Part shown: positions 8,689-17,667 of the stretch, in pieces
Numbering within the stretch: position 1 is the first letter of the stretch
How the letters are laid out: every line of letters starts with the position of its first letter
Source of the DNA: an uncultured Prevotella sp.
Lineage (GTDB): Bacteria; Bacteroidota; Bacteroidia; Bacteroidales; Bacteroidaceae
Assembly: GCA_947164965.1 (NCBI GenBank)
Contig: CAMUYR010000003.1
Span: 157,642 to 221,641 of the forward strand
Direction of reading: 5' to 3'
Length of the DNA: 64,000 nt
Translations under genes and position numbers: made by a program
The notes under the pieces: generated by a model
Databases searched by the model: none
Told to the model about the DNA's origin: nothing
What the model saw: only the letters and a program-made list of their open reading frames with translations

Positions 8689-9981
8689 ATGAAAAAACTA
8701 TTTTTGGTGATTGTTGCAATGGTAGCTTTTGCGACTACTGCCGATGCGCAGGGTTTCCTGAAGCGCCTGAAGGAGAAAGCTATCAATGCAGTTGAGAATT
8801 CGGTAGAGCGTAAGGTGGAGAGTAAGGCTGAGCGCGAGACCGACGATGCGATGGATGATGTGCTCGATGGCAAGAAGAGTGAAAAGTCCAGCAAGAAGTC
8901 CAAGAAGAATAACGATGATACTTCAGAAGACACCTCAGTAGATACTTCAGAAGATACCTCTGAACCTCAAATCGCTACATCAACAGACTTCAAGCGTGGC
9001 TCCGTCATTCTGTTTGAAGACGACGTAACGAAGGAGCGGGTAGGGGAGTTCCCCTCGAAGTGGGACTTGTTAGACGGTGCTGCAGAGGTGAAGACGATAG
9101 GTGGTGTGAAGGCTATCGAACCTACGAACAATGCTGTCATCACACCATTATTGAAACAGCAGGGCGCCTATTTGCCTGAAGAGTTTACACTTGAATATGA
9201 GTTCTATTATTGGAAATCTGGCAGTCAAGTCAAGGGAAATGACGGCATTGGCTTAAATGATATGAAGCTGAGGCTGTATACAACAACAGACCGTTCGAAT
9301 CCAGATACTGGTGAAGGAATGGTTTCTTTCGAACTGGTTCATGGCGTTTGCGAATGTGCCGATCACAGTTACTATAACATGGGCAGACCTACGGGCTTCA
9401 ACTACAACTTCAAACAGGGCTGGAACCATGTGGCTTTCTCGTTCAACAAGCGTGCGCTGAAGGTTTATTTCAATGGCAATCGTGTGGTCAACCTGCCTAA
9501 CGTCAAGCAACCCACTTGGTTTGCCTTTCAGGTACCTTTCGATTATCATAACCTGACCTTTATCCGCAATGTTGTATTGGCCAAAGGTGCCGTAGAGTTG
9601 TACGATCGCGACGCATCCGACATTGATAAGGCTATTGCTGAGACTGGTAAGTTTGTGACTAACAATATTTTATTTGAAACAGGTAAAGCAACCCTTAAGG
9701 CCGAGTCGATGACTGAAATCGAGAAGGTGGCAGCCTATATGAAGAAGAACCCACGTGCTCGTTTCGAAGTTCAAGGCCATACCGACAATCAAGGCTCTGA
9801 CAAGATTAACGACCCCTTGTCGCAGCAGCGTGCTGAGGCTGTTGTAAAAGCTCTCGCCAGTCTTGGTGTCGACGACTTCAACCTGAAAGCTGTTGGTAAA
9901 GGCTCTCACGAACCCGTTGCTGACAACAAGACGGAAGCTGGTCGAGCCAAGAATCGTAGAGTAGAGTTCATCAAGAAGTAA
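8689..9981 (+). CDS. Secreted OmpA-domain protein with LamG-like middle region
   Basis: A 430-residue exported protein. Seen: signal peptide MKKLFLVIVAMVAFATTADA, a short amphipathic motif QGFLKRLKEKA right after cleavage, an acidic/Ser/Thr linker (about 45-95), a beta-rich middle region (about 100-300) that looks like a LamG/concanavalin-type fold, and a C-terminal OmpA-like peptidoglycan-binding domain (about 322-430) with FEVQGHTDNQG, SQQRAEAV and AKNRRVEF. The start is the ATG at 8689; a GTG at 8683 is possible. It probably links the cell wall with the outer membrane or surface. The motif after the signal peptide is repeated in the gene at 12979. Confidence 0.85.
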   Translation: MKKLFLVIVAMVAFATTADAQGFLKRLKEKAINAVENSVERKVESKAERETDDAMDDVLDGKKSEKSSKKSKKNNDDTSEDTSVDTSEDTSEPQIATSTDFKRGSVILFEDDVTKERVGEFPSKWDLLDGAAEVKTIGGVKAIEPTNNAVITPLLKQQGAYLPEEFTLEYEFYYWKSGSQVKGNDGIGLNDMKLRLYTTTDRSNPDTGEGMVSFELVHGVCECADHSYYNMGRPTGFNYNFKQGWNHVAFSFNKRALKVYFNGNRVVNLPNVKQPTWFAFQVPFDYHNLTFIRNVVLAKGAVELYDRDASDIDKAIAETGKFVTNNILFETGKATLKAESMTEIEKVAAYMKKNPRARFEVQGHTDNQGSDKINDPLSQQRAEAVVKALASLGVDDFNLKAVGKGSHEPVADNKTEAGRAKNRRVEFIKK

Positions 9982-9992
9982 AAATCAGGTTT

Positions 9993-10070
9993 GAGCGGGC
10001 GCTCGCATGTTTATGGGCGCCCGCTCGCAAATATAAGGCCGTCCGCCCGAATATGTAAGGGCGGGCGCCC
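9993..10070. repeat. GC-rich three-arm inverted repeat
   Basis: GAGCGGGCGC at 9993-10002 pairs perfectly with GCGCCCGCTC at 10017-10026. An overlapping arm GGGCGCCCGC at 10015-10024 pairs perfectly with GCGGGCGCCC at 10061-10070. The middle arm can therefore form only one of the two stems at a time. The block follows the OmpA-like gene by about 10 bases and is much richer in GC than its surroundings. It may end transcription, but there is no run of T after either stem. Confidence 0.7.
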
Positions 10071-10084
10071 AAATTTGGCAACTC

Positions 10085-10166
10085 GGCCTTTCTCTCCCTG
10101 CCAGAACGGCATTTTATCCCTGTTACTAAGGCTTTCTTTCCCTGTTTGTACGGCATTCTTCCGTAA
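10085..10166. repeat. Imperfect 45-bp direct repeat
   Basis: Two units start at 10085 and 10130. Each begins GGCnTTTCTnTCCCTG (with a one-base slip) and continues ACGGCATT about 20 bases in. They lie between the GC-rich palindromes and the type IX cargo gene. Confidence 0.55.
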
Positions 10167-10192
10167 CGTAAAACTTGATATAACAAATAACA

Positions 10193-10663
10193 ATGAAAAC
10201 AATACGATTATTACTCCTTTTGCTATTGGCTGTCGGCGCGACAGAGCTAAGGGCTCAGAATTCGCTGACAGTGACGCTGACAGATGGAACGCAACGCGTG
10301 TTTAAGTTGAGTGAGCGCCCCGAACTGTTGTGGGAGGGCGACAACATCATTATCAGTACTGCGACAACAGAAATGTCTGTACCGCGTAAGAACTTCAAGG
10401 GACTGAATGTGAGTGATGCCTTGGCTATTGAGGACGTCAAGAACGTCGGAAGCCGCGTTACGATTGGTGCTAACGGACTGCTGAATGCCGAAGGGTTGAA
10501 AGCCGGTAGCACGATAAAAGTTTACGATGCTGCTGGCCGACAGATCAATCAGCAGAAAATCGCGCCGAATGGTCGTGTGACCGTCAACCTCTCCAAGCAG
10601 CCTGCGGGCACCTACTTCGTGAAGATAGACCATCAGCAAACCCTCAAAATCGTCAGACCATGA
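10193..10663 (+). CDS. Small secreted protein with type IX secretion C-terminal domain
   Basis: A 156-residue protein with a signal peptide (ends near TELRAQ) and a C-terminal type A sorting domain (about 90-156), seen as IKVYDAAGRQI followed by AGTYFVKI and a basic end IVRP. Such domains target cargo through the type IX secretion system of Bacteroidetes to the surface. The N-terminal half (TVTLTDGTQRVFKLSERPELLWEG and on) is a short beta-rich stretch with no recognised enzyme, so the protein is little more than a signal, a strand-rich linker and the sorting domain. Its stop overlaps the next start by four bases (10660-10663), so it is coupled to the large secreted protein downstream. Confidence 0.75.
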   Translation: MKTIRLLLLLLLAVGATELRAQNSLTVTLTDGTQRVFKLSERPELLWEGDNIIISTATTEMSVPRKNFKGLNVSDALAIEDVKNVGSRVTIGANGLLNAEGLKAGSTIKVYDAAGRQINQQKIAPNGRVTVNLSKQPAGTYFVKIDHQQTLKIVRP

Positions 10664-12960
10664 AACATTCCGCATTATTGACAGCACTTGTGGCGATAGC
10701 CATGACGTGCGCGTTGACGGCAAATGCCCAGGACCAGATGGTGGTAGTGACGGCAGACGGCGACCTGCAGGTCTATCCCGTTGCCGATATGAGCAATTTC
10801 TCCTATGATGCCGCAACTGATAGTTATTCATTAACATCAGGTGAACGAACGCTGACCTTTGAGGGTAAGGGCATCAAGCAGATATACTTCGCAGACAAGT
10901 GCGAGACAGACAACGATCCGTACATCATTCCAAAGTCTACTGATACGTTGAATCCCAATTATGTGCGCCCTGCTGCCGACAGCTACGAAATAGTAGAGAT
11001 GGATACAACCTTATGCCGCGTCCGAGTGCGATTCCTGAAAGACAAGCCGAGCCTCTATGTCGGCAAAGTGCTTTCGTTGGATTATGAGGAGCACCCCTAC
11101 AACTGCTACGTGCTCACAAGCCATGAGAACAATGGCGTTGTAGACATTCGTTATCGTAACGCCCTGCTCCGTGAACTCATCTACAATACCAATTTTGTAT
11201 TGACCGATAATGCAGACGACTTGTATTTCCCTAATAGCGCTCAAGCCATCAGGGCACAGCGGGCTGGCACTAACAGAAGGGGCAATGTGGATTCTGAACT
11301 AAAGCCCATCAAACTGGCGACGCAAGCCTATGATTTCTTCAAGAGCAGTGAGTTAAAATTCGGCTCTCAAGTCAGCAATACGTTTGGTTGCGAGCTTACC
11401 TGCAACCTTGGAGATCCCGTGCCTGGTACTGAGTCCATCCGCTCGTACATGTCGGAGGTTAAATATTTCGGATTGGTGTTCCGTGGAAACTATGAAAAGA
11501 AGTCGACCGTCAAGGTGAATATCAACGGGAAGTACAGTCTCTCACATAACAAGATATTGACCAAGCATCCGTTCTTCACACAAGGTATGGTAACCATCGG
11601 GGCGGTTCCTTTTTGGCTGATTGTGACAGCAGATTTTGGTGCACAGATTGAAGCTGCCATCGAGCGGAACTTCCGCTATGCACATACACAGACCGACCAG
11701 CTGTTTGCAACTATCGGATTCGAATATCGCGGTGAAGAGGATCACCTCACCCCGATTTTCGACATCACGCCCAAGCACTTCCAAGAGAAACCCGACTTTG
11801 AGGCCAAAGCGCAGAAAGCAACGCTCAAACTTTCGCCCTATCTTGAGATAGCCCTGACTGTCGATCTCTTCTTTACAGGCTATGTCGACCTCATGCCGTT
11901 TATCAGAGCCACCTACGAGGGTATCAAACTGAATGGCATCGACGACTACAGCCAGTGGCTTGTCGACGTTGGCGGCAATGTGCGCCTCGGGTTGCGCTTT
12001 AACACCCTCCACAACGATAAAAGTATTGACTTGATGAACTGGACCTCTGATGATTTGTTTGTCACGAAGTTATTCTCTTCACCCGCCCATCTGAAAAACC
12101 TTGATTCCCTCCAAGTGACGTACAATAGTTTTGATGCAACCAGAAAGTCGGATGTACAGGTCTACTTTAAGGACGAACTCACGGATACGTACGAGATACC
12201 GACCAGCGGACAGGAAATGTGTGTGGAACAGGAAGCCCTCTCTGATTTGCCTGATGAACAATTGCGTGAAATCTATGGGCAGACGACGCAGGCTCCTTTA
12301 CGCCGCTCTCTTCAACCAGCTACGCCTGTTGAACTCCATCCCATCGGTAAGAAATGGGGAACGGTCTGCGATGAGAACGGCATTGCCCATACCGAATTCG
12401 TATCCAAAATACCACTCGGCTATCGTACCGTTATAAAAACCCGCATTTTGAACGGTCGCGGCGAGACGATAGAAGAGATAGAGGAGGAGTTGCCTTATGA
12501 AATCAAGAATTTCGACGCCACCGTTACTATTGGCCGATATGGTGGCAGTACCATTAAGTACCGCAATAGCGGAAAGAGTATATACGAGCATGTGATTGGT
12601 GAAGATGGTAGTGCTGATTTCAAATACGAGAATGGACAAGCGTATGTGAATACGCCAATGGGGTGGTTCCCGTATGGTAGTGGAGCAACGCCGATAGCCG
12701 AACAGATGGGAGTCGTCGACCGCGCCATGACGCATTCGCCATACGTATGGGACTGGTGTCGCTATCTGAAGAAGGAATTAGGGCAAGACACAGAAAATAT
12801 GACTTTTGGCGATGTTGAGATGTTGGGCTTACCCTGCAAGACCGTTTCTATCCCAGAGGGTACTATCATCTATTGGCAAAACCTGATTTTGGGAGTTACC
12901 GATGGTGATGAAGGATTTGCTGTTACTAAACTCAACATATTGGACAATCCGACTGAATAA
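10660..12960 (+). CDS. Large secreted protein of unknown function
   Basis: I do not recognise this 766-residue protein. A signal peptide ending TANAQ (about residue 23) shows export. It begins with a region like that of the preceding gene (MVVVTADGDLQVYPVADMSN, then a strand-rich block to GIKQIYF), which suggests that the pair share a design. The centre is rich in beta strands and aromatic residues, with a run of alternating hydrophobic positions (about 380-450). Residues about 540-640 look like a surface-protein beta domain. No C-terminal sorting domain, catalytic motif or lipoprotein cysteine is seen. It is coupled by a 4-base overlap to the type IX cargo gene and is followed after 18 bases by another secreted protein. 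Confidence 0.7.
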   Translation: MKHSALLTALVAIAMTCALTANAQDQMVVVTADGDLQVYPVADMSNFSYDAATDSYSLTSGERTLTFEGKGIKQIYFADKCETDNDPYIIPKSTDTLNPNYVRPAADSYEIVEMDTTLCRVRVRFLKDKPSLYVGKVLSLDYEEHPYNCYVLTSHENNGVVDIRYRNALLRELIYNTNFVLTDNADDLYFPNSAQAIRAQRAGTNRRGNVDSELKPIKLATQAYDFFKSSELKFGSQVSNTFGCELTCNLGDPVPGTESIRSYMSEVKYFGLVFRGNYEKKSTVKVNINGKYSLSHNKILTKHPFFTQGMVTIGAVPFWLIVTADFGAQIEAAIERNFRYAHTQTDQLFATIGFEYRGEEDHLTPIFDITPKHFQEKPDFEAKAQKATLKLSPYLEIALTVDLFFTGYVDLMPFIRATYEGIKLNGIDDYSQWLVDVGGNVRLGLRFNTLHNDKSIDLMNWTSDDLFVTKLFSSPAHLKNLDSLQVTYNSFDATRKSDVQVYFKDELTDTYEIPTSGQEMCVEQEALSDLPDEQLREIYGQTTQAPLRRSLQPATPVELHPIGKKWGTVCDENGIAHTEFVSKIPLGYRTVIKTRILNGRGETIEEIEEELPYEIKNFDATVTIGRYGGSTIKYRNSGKSIYEHVIGEDGSADFKYENGQAYVNTPMGWFPYGSGATPIAEQMGVVDRAMTHSPYVWDWCRYLKKELGQDTENMTFGDVEMLGLPCKTVSIPEGTIIYWQNLILGVTDGDEGFAVTKLNILDNPTE

Positions 12961-12978
12961 GAAATAATAGATACGATT

Positions 12979-14589
12979 ATGAAGAAAATTGTAATGATGA
13001 TGGCAGCGCTGCTGATGCTTAGCATGGCAGATGCCAATGCTCAGGGATTCCTGAAGAAGCTGAAGCAGAAGGCTCAACAAGCCGTGATGGGCAATCAGGT
13101 GGAGAGTGAAGAAGCTAATGAGCGTAGTGAGGAACAGCAGAGTTATAATGATGAACCTGCCGATCCGTCGAATCTTGCTGTAGCGCAAGGTAGTGACATC
13201 GTGCCCAAGCGTAAGACGGTGACCATTACGTGGGATGGTACTATCACCCCCAGTTCGGCATCGACAGCATCAGCGTTGATGGCTGAATTGCCTCAGTTGC
13301 CTTCAGCTGAGAAAATGGCGCGTAGTACGATGGCTGAACGTGATGCCTATACGCAGAAGATTGCTGCTGTGTTGGCTCGTGCCGAACAGTTACAGGCAGG
13401 CGAGAAAGGATGTTCGGATGCTGAAATGGAGGCATTGCGCCTGAAATGGGAGAACAATATCCAGAACATGTTCGGTCTGACGAAGGAAGAGATGGCTATC
13501 TTGAACGATGAAAATGCGCCTGAGTCGAAGAAGAAACCCATTCAGGACAAGGTCATGATGAAAATCATGGGTGGCAATGTTGACCAGGCAGAAATGGCCC
13601 GTTTCGAGAAGATGAGCGAGAAGGAGCAGGAGGCCTATATCCGTCAACATCCGGAGTTCGTACAGAAGATGCAGAAGATGGCTCAGAATGCGGGTAACTT
13701 CAGCAAACAGATGAACCAGATGACGGCAGCTCTCAGTGGCTATGAAGCTAAAGTGGGTAAGTTGGCGCAGGACTATGCAAAAGCTATCATGCGTGAGGAA
13801 AGCCATAGTTATGCTGGTATTGCCAAAAAGTATGATAGTAAACTGAAGAAGTTATACGACCAGATCTGCGCTACAGACGATGCTGCAAAGGTTGATGCCC
13901 TCTATGCTGAGGCTGACGAGTTGCTTTATAAGTATCGCTTGGAAGCAGCCAAGGAGTATCGCGCTTCGTTGCAGCGCCAGATTGCTGAGGCTAAGAAGTT
14001 TGCCGCTGAGTATGCCCGTCTGTCAAAAGAGGTCGTCGCCAGTGGTGACCTGCCTGAGTGTGCCATTGGACGTACCGACCTGAATACTGTTATCATGGTG
14101 GGCAACTTGTTGGATGAAGCCTATAAGGATCTGCCTGAGTTAAATAATCTGCCTGTCTGCAGAGAGACGCTTTACACATTGCCCAAAGGCTGGAACTTTG
14201 GCGTGTGGGAATGTCGAGGCTTCATGGGTTCTGTCGATGGCTTTAAGATTGGTGGCGGTTGGCCTCTGTTGGCTGACAACCGATCTGGTGATCAGGTGGA
14301 GTATGCCGTCGTAGAGAATGGCAAGTTCCGTAAAATCGACGAGAGCGAGTTGAAGCGTATCAACAAACAGGCAGACCAGCGCCTGAAGACTGCAAGCAAG
14401 AACAAACCGCCTTACGGAACCTATAAGAGCCGCAGTGGTCAACGTGTGGTTGAATACAGTAAGACGGGTGAGTTAATCGTCAACGGCATGACCACATTTT
14501 ACCCCGTTGCTTTTTCTGCCAAGGACAACGCTCTGGAGTGGATTATCCTCGATGGCGAAGAAATCTTGAAATGCACGTACAAGATGTAA
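12979..14589 (+). CDS. Secreted coiled-coil-rich protein of unknown function
   Basis: A 536-residue exported protein, not assigned to a named family. Seen: signal peptide MKKIVMMMAALLMLSMADANA, followed by QGFLKKLKQKAQQAV, which closely matches the segment after the signal peptide of the OmpA-like protein at 8689. The centre (about 105-360) is strongly helical and charged, with coiled-coil-like stretches (EKMSEKEQEAYIRQHPEF and the segment near 310-350). The C-terminal 170 residues look globular (WNFGVWECRGF, GGGWPLLADN). The gene sits 18 bases behind the large secreted protein and probably shares its transcript. It is likely periplasmic or surface-exposed. Confidence 0.72.
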   Translation: MKKIVMMMAALLMLSMADANAQGFLKKLKQKAQQAVMGNQVESEEANERSEEQQSYNDEPADPSNLAVAQGSDIVPKRKTVTITWDGTITPSSASTASALMAELPQLPSAEKMARSTMAERDAYTQKIAAVLARAEQLQAGEKGCSDAEMEALRLKWENNIQNMFGLTKEEMAILNDENAPESKKKPIQDKVMMKIMGGNVDQAEMARFEKMSEKEQEAYIRQHPEFVQKMQKMAQNAGNFSKQMNQMTAALSGYEAKVGKLAQDYAKAIMREESHSYAGIAKKYDSKLKKLYDQICATDDAAKVDALYAEADELLYKYRLEAAKEYRASLQRQIAEAKKFAAEYARLSKEVVASGDLPECAIGRTDLNTVIMVGNLLDEAYKDLPELNNLPVCRETLYTLPKGWNFGVWECRGFMGSVDGFKIGGGWPLLADNRSGDQVEYAVVENGKFRKIDESELKRINKQADQRLKTASKNKPPYGTYKSRSGQRVVEYSKTGELIVNGMTTFYPVAFSAKDNALEWIILDGEEILKCTYKM

Positions 14590-14617
14590 GAGGTAAGAGG
14601 TGAGAGGTAAGAGAATA
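14590..14617. repeat. Tandem 7-bp purine repeats over a start codon
   Basis: GAGGTAA, GAGGTGA, GAGGTAA and the degenerate GAGAATA follow each other directly after the stop at 14589. The second unit supplies the GTG start of the next gene at 14600. Confidence 0.65.
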
Positions 14618-15307
14618 GAACGTATTTTGTTGCTGTTGGTGCTGTTCATGCTGGGCAGCACCACAGCATTTTCTATCGATTATCGTAAAGTCTTCGGTAG
14701 CGATTGGACTGAGGCTGAACGCTTTGCCAGCGCGCATCATGATGAGTGGAAACAGGAGTTTGACCTTTTCAACGTTGATGCTCGGTTGGCTGAGGCTATC
14801 GTGTTTCCTGAACTGATTCGCTACTCGATGTGGCAGGACGAGATTGAACGTACTGCTGTCAATGGCTTGTATGTCAGCAAGGGTAGGGAAGGAGCCGACT
14901 TCTCTATAGGTCGTTTCCAGATGAAACCATCGTTTGCCGAGGAGGTGGAAAAGGCATGGAACGCTTCTTCACTTTCAAAGGAGTATGGTTTCTCGTTTAA
15001 TTTGGCGGATAATAATGAAGCACGTCGTTCGCGTGTTCGCCGTCTTAGCACTATGCAGGGACAATGCCGCTATCTGGCCCTCTTTATCCGCTTGCAGCAG
15101 CAGCGTCATCCCCCAATATTACAACTGTCATTACAGGAACAAGTTCGCTTGTTGGCAACCGCCTACAACCGTTCGTTTACAGCCTCATGGAATAGTCTTC
15201 AGAAGATGCAGTACGAACGTCATTTTCATACTGATGTCATTAAGACGCGTAGCACCCGTTTCTATAGTTACGCAGACATTTCCGTTGCTTTTTTATGCAA
15301 AAAATAA
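14600..15307 (+). CDS. Secreted lysozyme-like / lytic transglycosylase-like protein
   Basis: A 235-residue exported protein with a signal peptide (about 1-26). Residues about 55-125 resemble the lysozyme fold of soluble lytic transglycosylases: a glutamate-containing helix (LAEAIVFPELIRYSMWQDE) is followed by FSIGRFQMKPSFAEE, which matches the GLMQ-type motif behind the catalytic Glu. A later segment (LLATAYNRSF) is like the AYNAG region of that family. I infer a peptidoglycan-cleaving role, not proven. The start must be the GTG at 14600, because an in-frame stop lies at 14594 and the next start (TTG 14627) would cut the signal peptide. Start and first residues fall inside heptad repeats. Confidence 0.6.
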   Translation: MRGKRIERILLLLVLFMLGSTTAFSIDYRKVFGSDWTEAERFASAHHDEWKQEFDLFNVDARLAEAIVFPELIRYSMWQDEIERTAVNGLYVSKGREGADFSIGRFQMKPSFAEEVEKAWNASSLSKEYGFSFNLADNNEARRSRVRRLSTMQGQCRYLALFIRLQQQRHPPILQLSLQEQVRLLATAYNRSFTASWNSLQKMQYERHFHTDVIKTRSTRFYSYADISVAFLCKK

Positions 15308-15322
15308 ATTTATTCTGAATTG

Positions 15323-15356
15323 TTTGCAGGAGTTTCATAAATATTTAGTAATTTTG
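15323..15356 (+). promoter_or_regulatory. Promoter of aspS
   Basis: TTTG at 15323-15326 and TAATTTTG at 15349-15356 with 22 bases between fit the Bacteroidetes pattern, slightly long. The ATG is 31 bases further on. Confidence 0.6.
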
Positions 15357-15387
15357 CACTCCAAATCGGAATAAATATAATATAATA

Positions 15388-17145
15388 ATGTATAGAAGCA
15401 AGACTTGTGGTGAGCTTCGTCTCACCGATGCTGGCAGCGAGGTTACGCTGGCTGGCTGGGTACAGAAAACCCGTAAGATGGGTGGTATGACATTTGTCGA
15501 CCTGCGCGACCGCTATGGCATCACGCAGTTGGTGTTCGACGAGTCGAAGGATGCTGCCCTTTGTGAACAGGCTAACAAGTTGGGACGTGAGTGGTGTATT
15601 CAGGCCACTGGTGTTGTCAGCGAGCGTCAGGCCAAGAACCCCAAGATGGATACGGGCGACATAGAGATTCTGGTGTCGAAGCTGAACGTGCTGAGTGAGA
15701 GCCAGACACCTCCCTTCACTATCGAGGATAATACCGATGGCGGCGACGATATCCGTATGAAGTATCGCTATCTGGACCTGCGCCGTAGTTGTGTTCGTAA
15801 GAATCTGGAGCTGCGCCACCGCATGACCATCCTGATTCGTAACTTCCTCGATAACCTGAACTTCATCGAGGTTGAGACACCTATTCTGATTGGTTCTACC
15901 CCTGAGGGTGCTCGTGACTTCGTGGTACCCAGCCGTATGAATCCTGGTCAGTTCTATGCGCTGCCCCAGAGTCCTCAGACCTTGAAGCAGTTGCTGATGG
16001 TCAGTGGTTTCGACCGTTACTTCCAGATTGCCAAGTGTTTCCGTGACGAAGACCTGCGTGCCGACCGCCAGCCTGAGTTCACCCAGATCGACTGCGAGAT
16101 GTCGTTTGCCGATCAGGAGGACGTGCTCAATATCTTCGAGGACTTGGCGCGCCATCTCTTCAAGGAGGTACGTGGCGTCGAGCTGCCTAAGTTAGAGCGT
16201 ATGACGTGGCATGAGGCTATGCGTCGCTTCGGTAGCGATAAGCCCGATCTGCGTTTCGGTATGGAGTTCGTCGAACTGATGGATGTGCTGAAAGGTACGG
16301 GCGAGTTCCCCGTATTCAACGAGGCAGAGTATATCGGTGGTATCGTTGTTCCCGGTTGTGCTGAGTACACCCGCAAGCAGCTCGACCAGCTGACTGATTT
16401 TGTGAAGCGTCCGCAGGTAGGTGCCAAGGGTTTGGTATATGTCAAGTTTAATGCCGATGGTACGGTGAAGACCTCTATCGATAAGTTCTACCAGCCTGAG
16501 GTTTGGCAGAAACTGAAGGAGAAGACGGGTGCCAAGGATGGCGACCTCGTGCTGATTCTCTCTGGCGACAAGGCTAACAAGACGCGCACCCAGCTCTGCA
16601 CGCTGCGTCTGGAGATGGGCGACCGTCTCGGACTGCGCGACAAGAATGTGTTCAAGTGCCTGTGGATTGTCGACTTCCCCTTGTTCGAGTGGAGCGACGA
16701 AGAGCAGCGTCTCATGGCTACTCACCATCCGTTCACCCTGCCCAATCCCGACGATATCCCCTTGCTGGATACCGCTCCTGAGAAGGTACGTGCCGTAGCT
16801 TACGATTTCGTCTGCAATGGTATTGAGGTTGGTGGTGGATCGCTGCGTATCCACGATGGCAAGTTGCAGGAAAAGATGTTCCAGATTCTAGGCTTCACTC
16901 CCGAGCGTGCAATGGCACAGTTCGGCTTCCTCATCAATGCCTTCAAGTATGGTGCACCTCCTCATGCCGGTCTCGCCTTCGGTCTCGATCGCTTCGTCAG
17001 CATTATGGCAGGTCTCGATTCTATTCGCGACTGCATTGCCTTCCCGAAGAACAATTCCGGTCGCGATGTCATGCTGGATGCTCCAGGCGAATTAGACCCT
17101 AAACAGCTGGAAGAGTTGCAGTTAGAAGTGCATTTAGTAGAGTAG
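15388..17145 (+). CDS. aspS: Aspartyl-tRNA synthetase
   Basis: Class II aspartyl-tRNA synthetase, 585 residues, the usual bacterial length with the GAD insertion. It joins aspartate to its tRNA. Seen: the N-terminal anticodon-binding OB fold ([23 protein letters not shown], with RYGITQLVF), motif 2 in [19 protein letters not shown], the bacterial insertion region (about 290-420), and motif 3 in [10 protein letters not shown] near the end. The residues of the active site look intact. The gene has its own promoter and stands alone. Frames of up to 281 residues on the opposite strand are shadows. Confidence 0.98.
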   Translation: MYRSKTCGELRLTDAGSEVTLAGWVQKTRKMGGMTFVDLRDRYGITQLVFDESKDAALCEQANKLGREWCIQATGVVSERQAKNPKMDTGDIEILVSKLNVLSESQTPPFTIEDNTDGGDDIRMKYRYLDLRRSCVRKNLELRHRMTILIRNFLDNLNFIEVETPILIGSTPEGARDFVVPSRMNPGQFYALPQSPQTLKQLLMVSGFDRYFQIAKCFRDEDLRADRQPEFTQIDCEMSFADQEDVLNIFEDLARHLFKEVRGVELPKLERMTWHEAMRRFGSDKPDLRFGMEFVELMDVLKGTGEFPVFNEAEYIGGIVVPGCAEYTRKQLDQLTDFVKRPQVGAKGLVYVKFNADGTVKTSIDKFYQPEVWQKLKEKTGAKDGDLVLILSGDKANKTRTQLCTLRLEMGDRLGLRDKNVFKCLWIVDFPLFEWSDEEQRLMATHHPFTLPNPDDIPLLDTAPEKVRAVAYDFVCNGIEVGGGSLRIHDGKLQEKMFQILGFTPERAMAQFGFLINAFKYGAPPHAGLAFGLDRFVSIMAGLDSIRDCIAFPKNNSGRDVMLDAPGELDPKQLEELQLEVHLVE

Positions 17146-17224
17146 TCGCTTGACATTTATCAAGAATAAGTGTGAAATAAACAAAAATCGGCTGTTTGCG
17201 ATAACAACTTATCTGAAAAGTTCT

Positions 17225-17232
17225 TAATTTTG
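17225..17232 (+). promoter_or_regulatory. Promoter -7 box of the winged-helix gene
   Basis: TAATTTTG fits TAnnTTTG, with a TTTG at 17195-17198 further upstream than usual (26 bases). The leader would be about 55 bases. Confidence 0.5.
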
Positions 17233-17292
17233 CACCCGATAAAAAGATAAAGGATAGAAATATCATTCAATAGTGTATTAATTTAAAGAACT

Positions 17293-17601
17293 ATGGCAGA
17301 AAAGAAAACTACAAAGAAGGCTGCTGCTGTGAAGGCTGAGGAGCCCAAGAAGGCAACCGTAAAGAAGGCCGCTGCTCCTAAGAAGGCTGCAGAGAAGAAG
17401 GCTGTTGTTGTTAACGCTGAGAACGCAGGTTTCAAGGCTGGTGATGTTTACCAGGCTCTGGCTGCTGCAGAGAAGGCTCTCTCTGTTAAGGAGATTGCTA
17501 AGGCTGCTAAGATCAGCGAAGAGGAGACTCTGCTCGGTCTGGGTTGGCTCTTCAAAGAGGGCAAGCTCGCTACAGCTGACGAGAAGATTACACTTGCTTA
17601 A
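17293..17601 (+). CDS. Winged-helix protein with histone H1-like Lys/Ala tail
   Basis: A 102-residue protein in two parts. The N-terminal part (about 1-45) is made of Ala, Lys, Val and Pro repeats (KKAAAPKKAAEKKA and similar), like the tail of histone H1. The C-terminal part (about 47-102) is a winged-helix domain of the DUF2582 type (FKAGDVYQALAAAEKALSVKEIAKAA to LGLGWLFKEGKL). It probably binds DNA without much sequence preference through the basic tail and acts in chromosome organisation or regulation; this is inference. A hairpin terminator follows at about 20 bases. Confidence 0.82.
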   Translation: MAEKKTTKKAAAVKAEEPKKATVKKAAAPKKAAEKKAVVVNAENAGFKAGDVYQALAAAEKALSVKEIAKAAKISEEETLLGLGWLFKEGKLATADEKITLA

Positions 17602-17623
17602 TCAAATCAAAAGAGAAAGCATA

Positions 17624-17663
17624 AAAGGGCTGGTAGCTTTAAAGGCTTACCAGCCTTTTTTAT
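17624..17663 (+). terminator. Hairpin terminator of the winged-helix gene
   Basis: GGCTGGTA at 17628-17635 pairs with TACCAGCC at 17648-17655, extended by GC/GC across one bulged T, and is followed by a T run (17656-17661). It ends just before the ATG at 17668. Confidence 0.8.
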
Positions 17664-17667
17664 CCCA

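Noticed and set aside
9982..10192. Coding gene in the GC-rich gap
   Set aside because: Short frames here are by-products of the GC-rich palindromes; none has a start region or domain.
15310..16155. Open frame of 281 codons opposite aspS
   Set aside because: It lies fully against an intact, conserved synthetase gene, has no promoter and no recognisable domain; it follows from codon bias of the real gene. The same holds for 16192-16854 on that strand.
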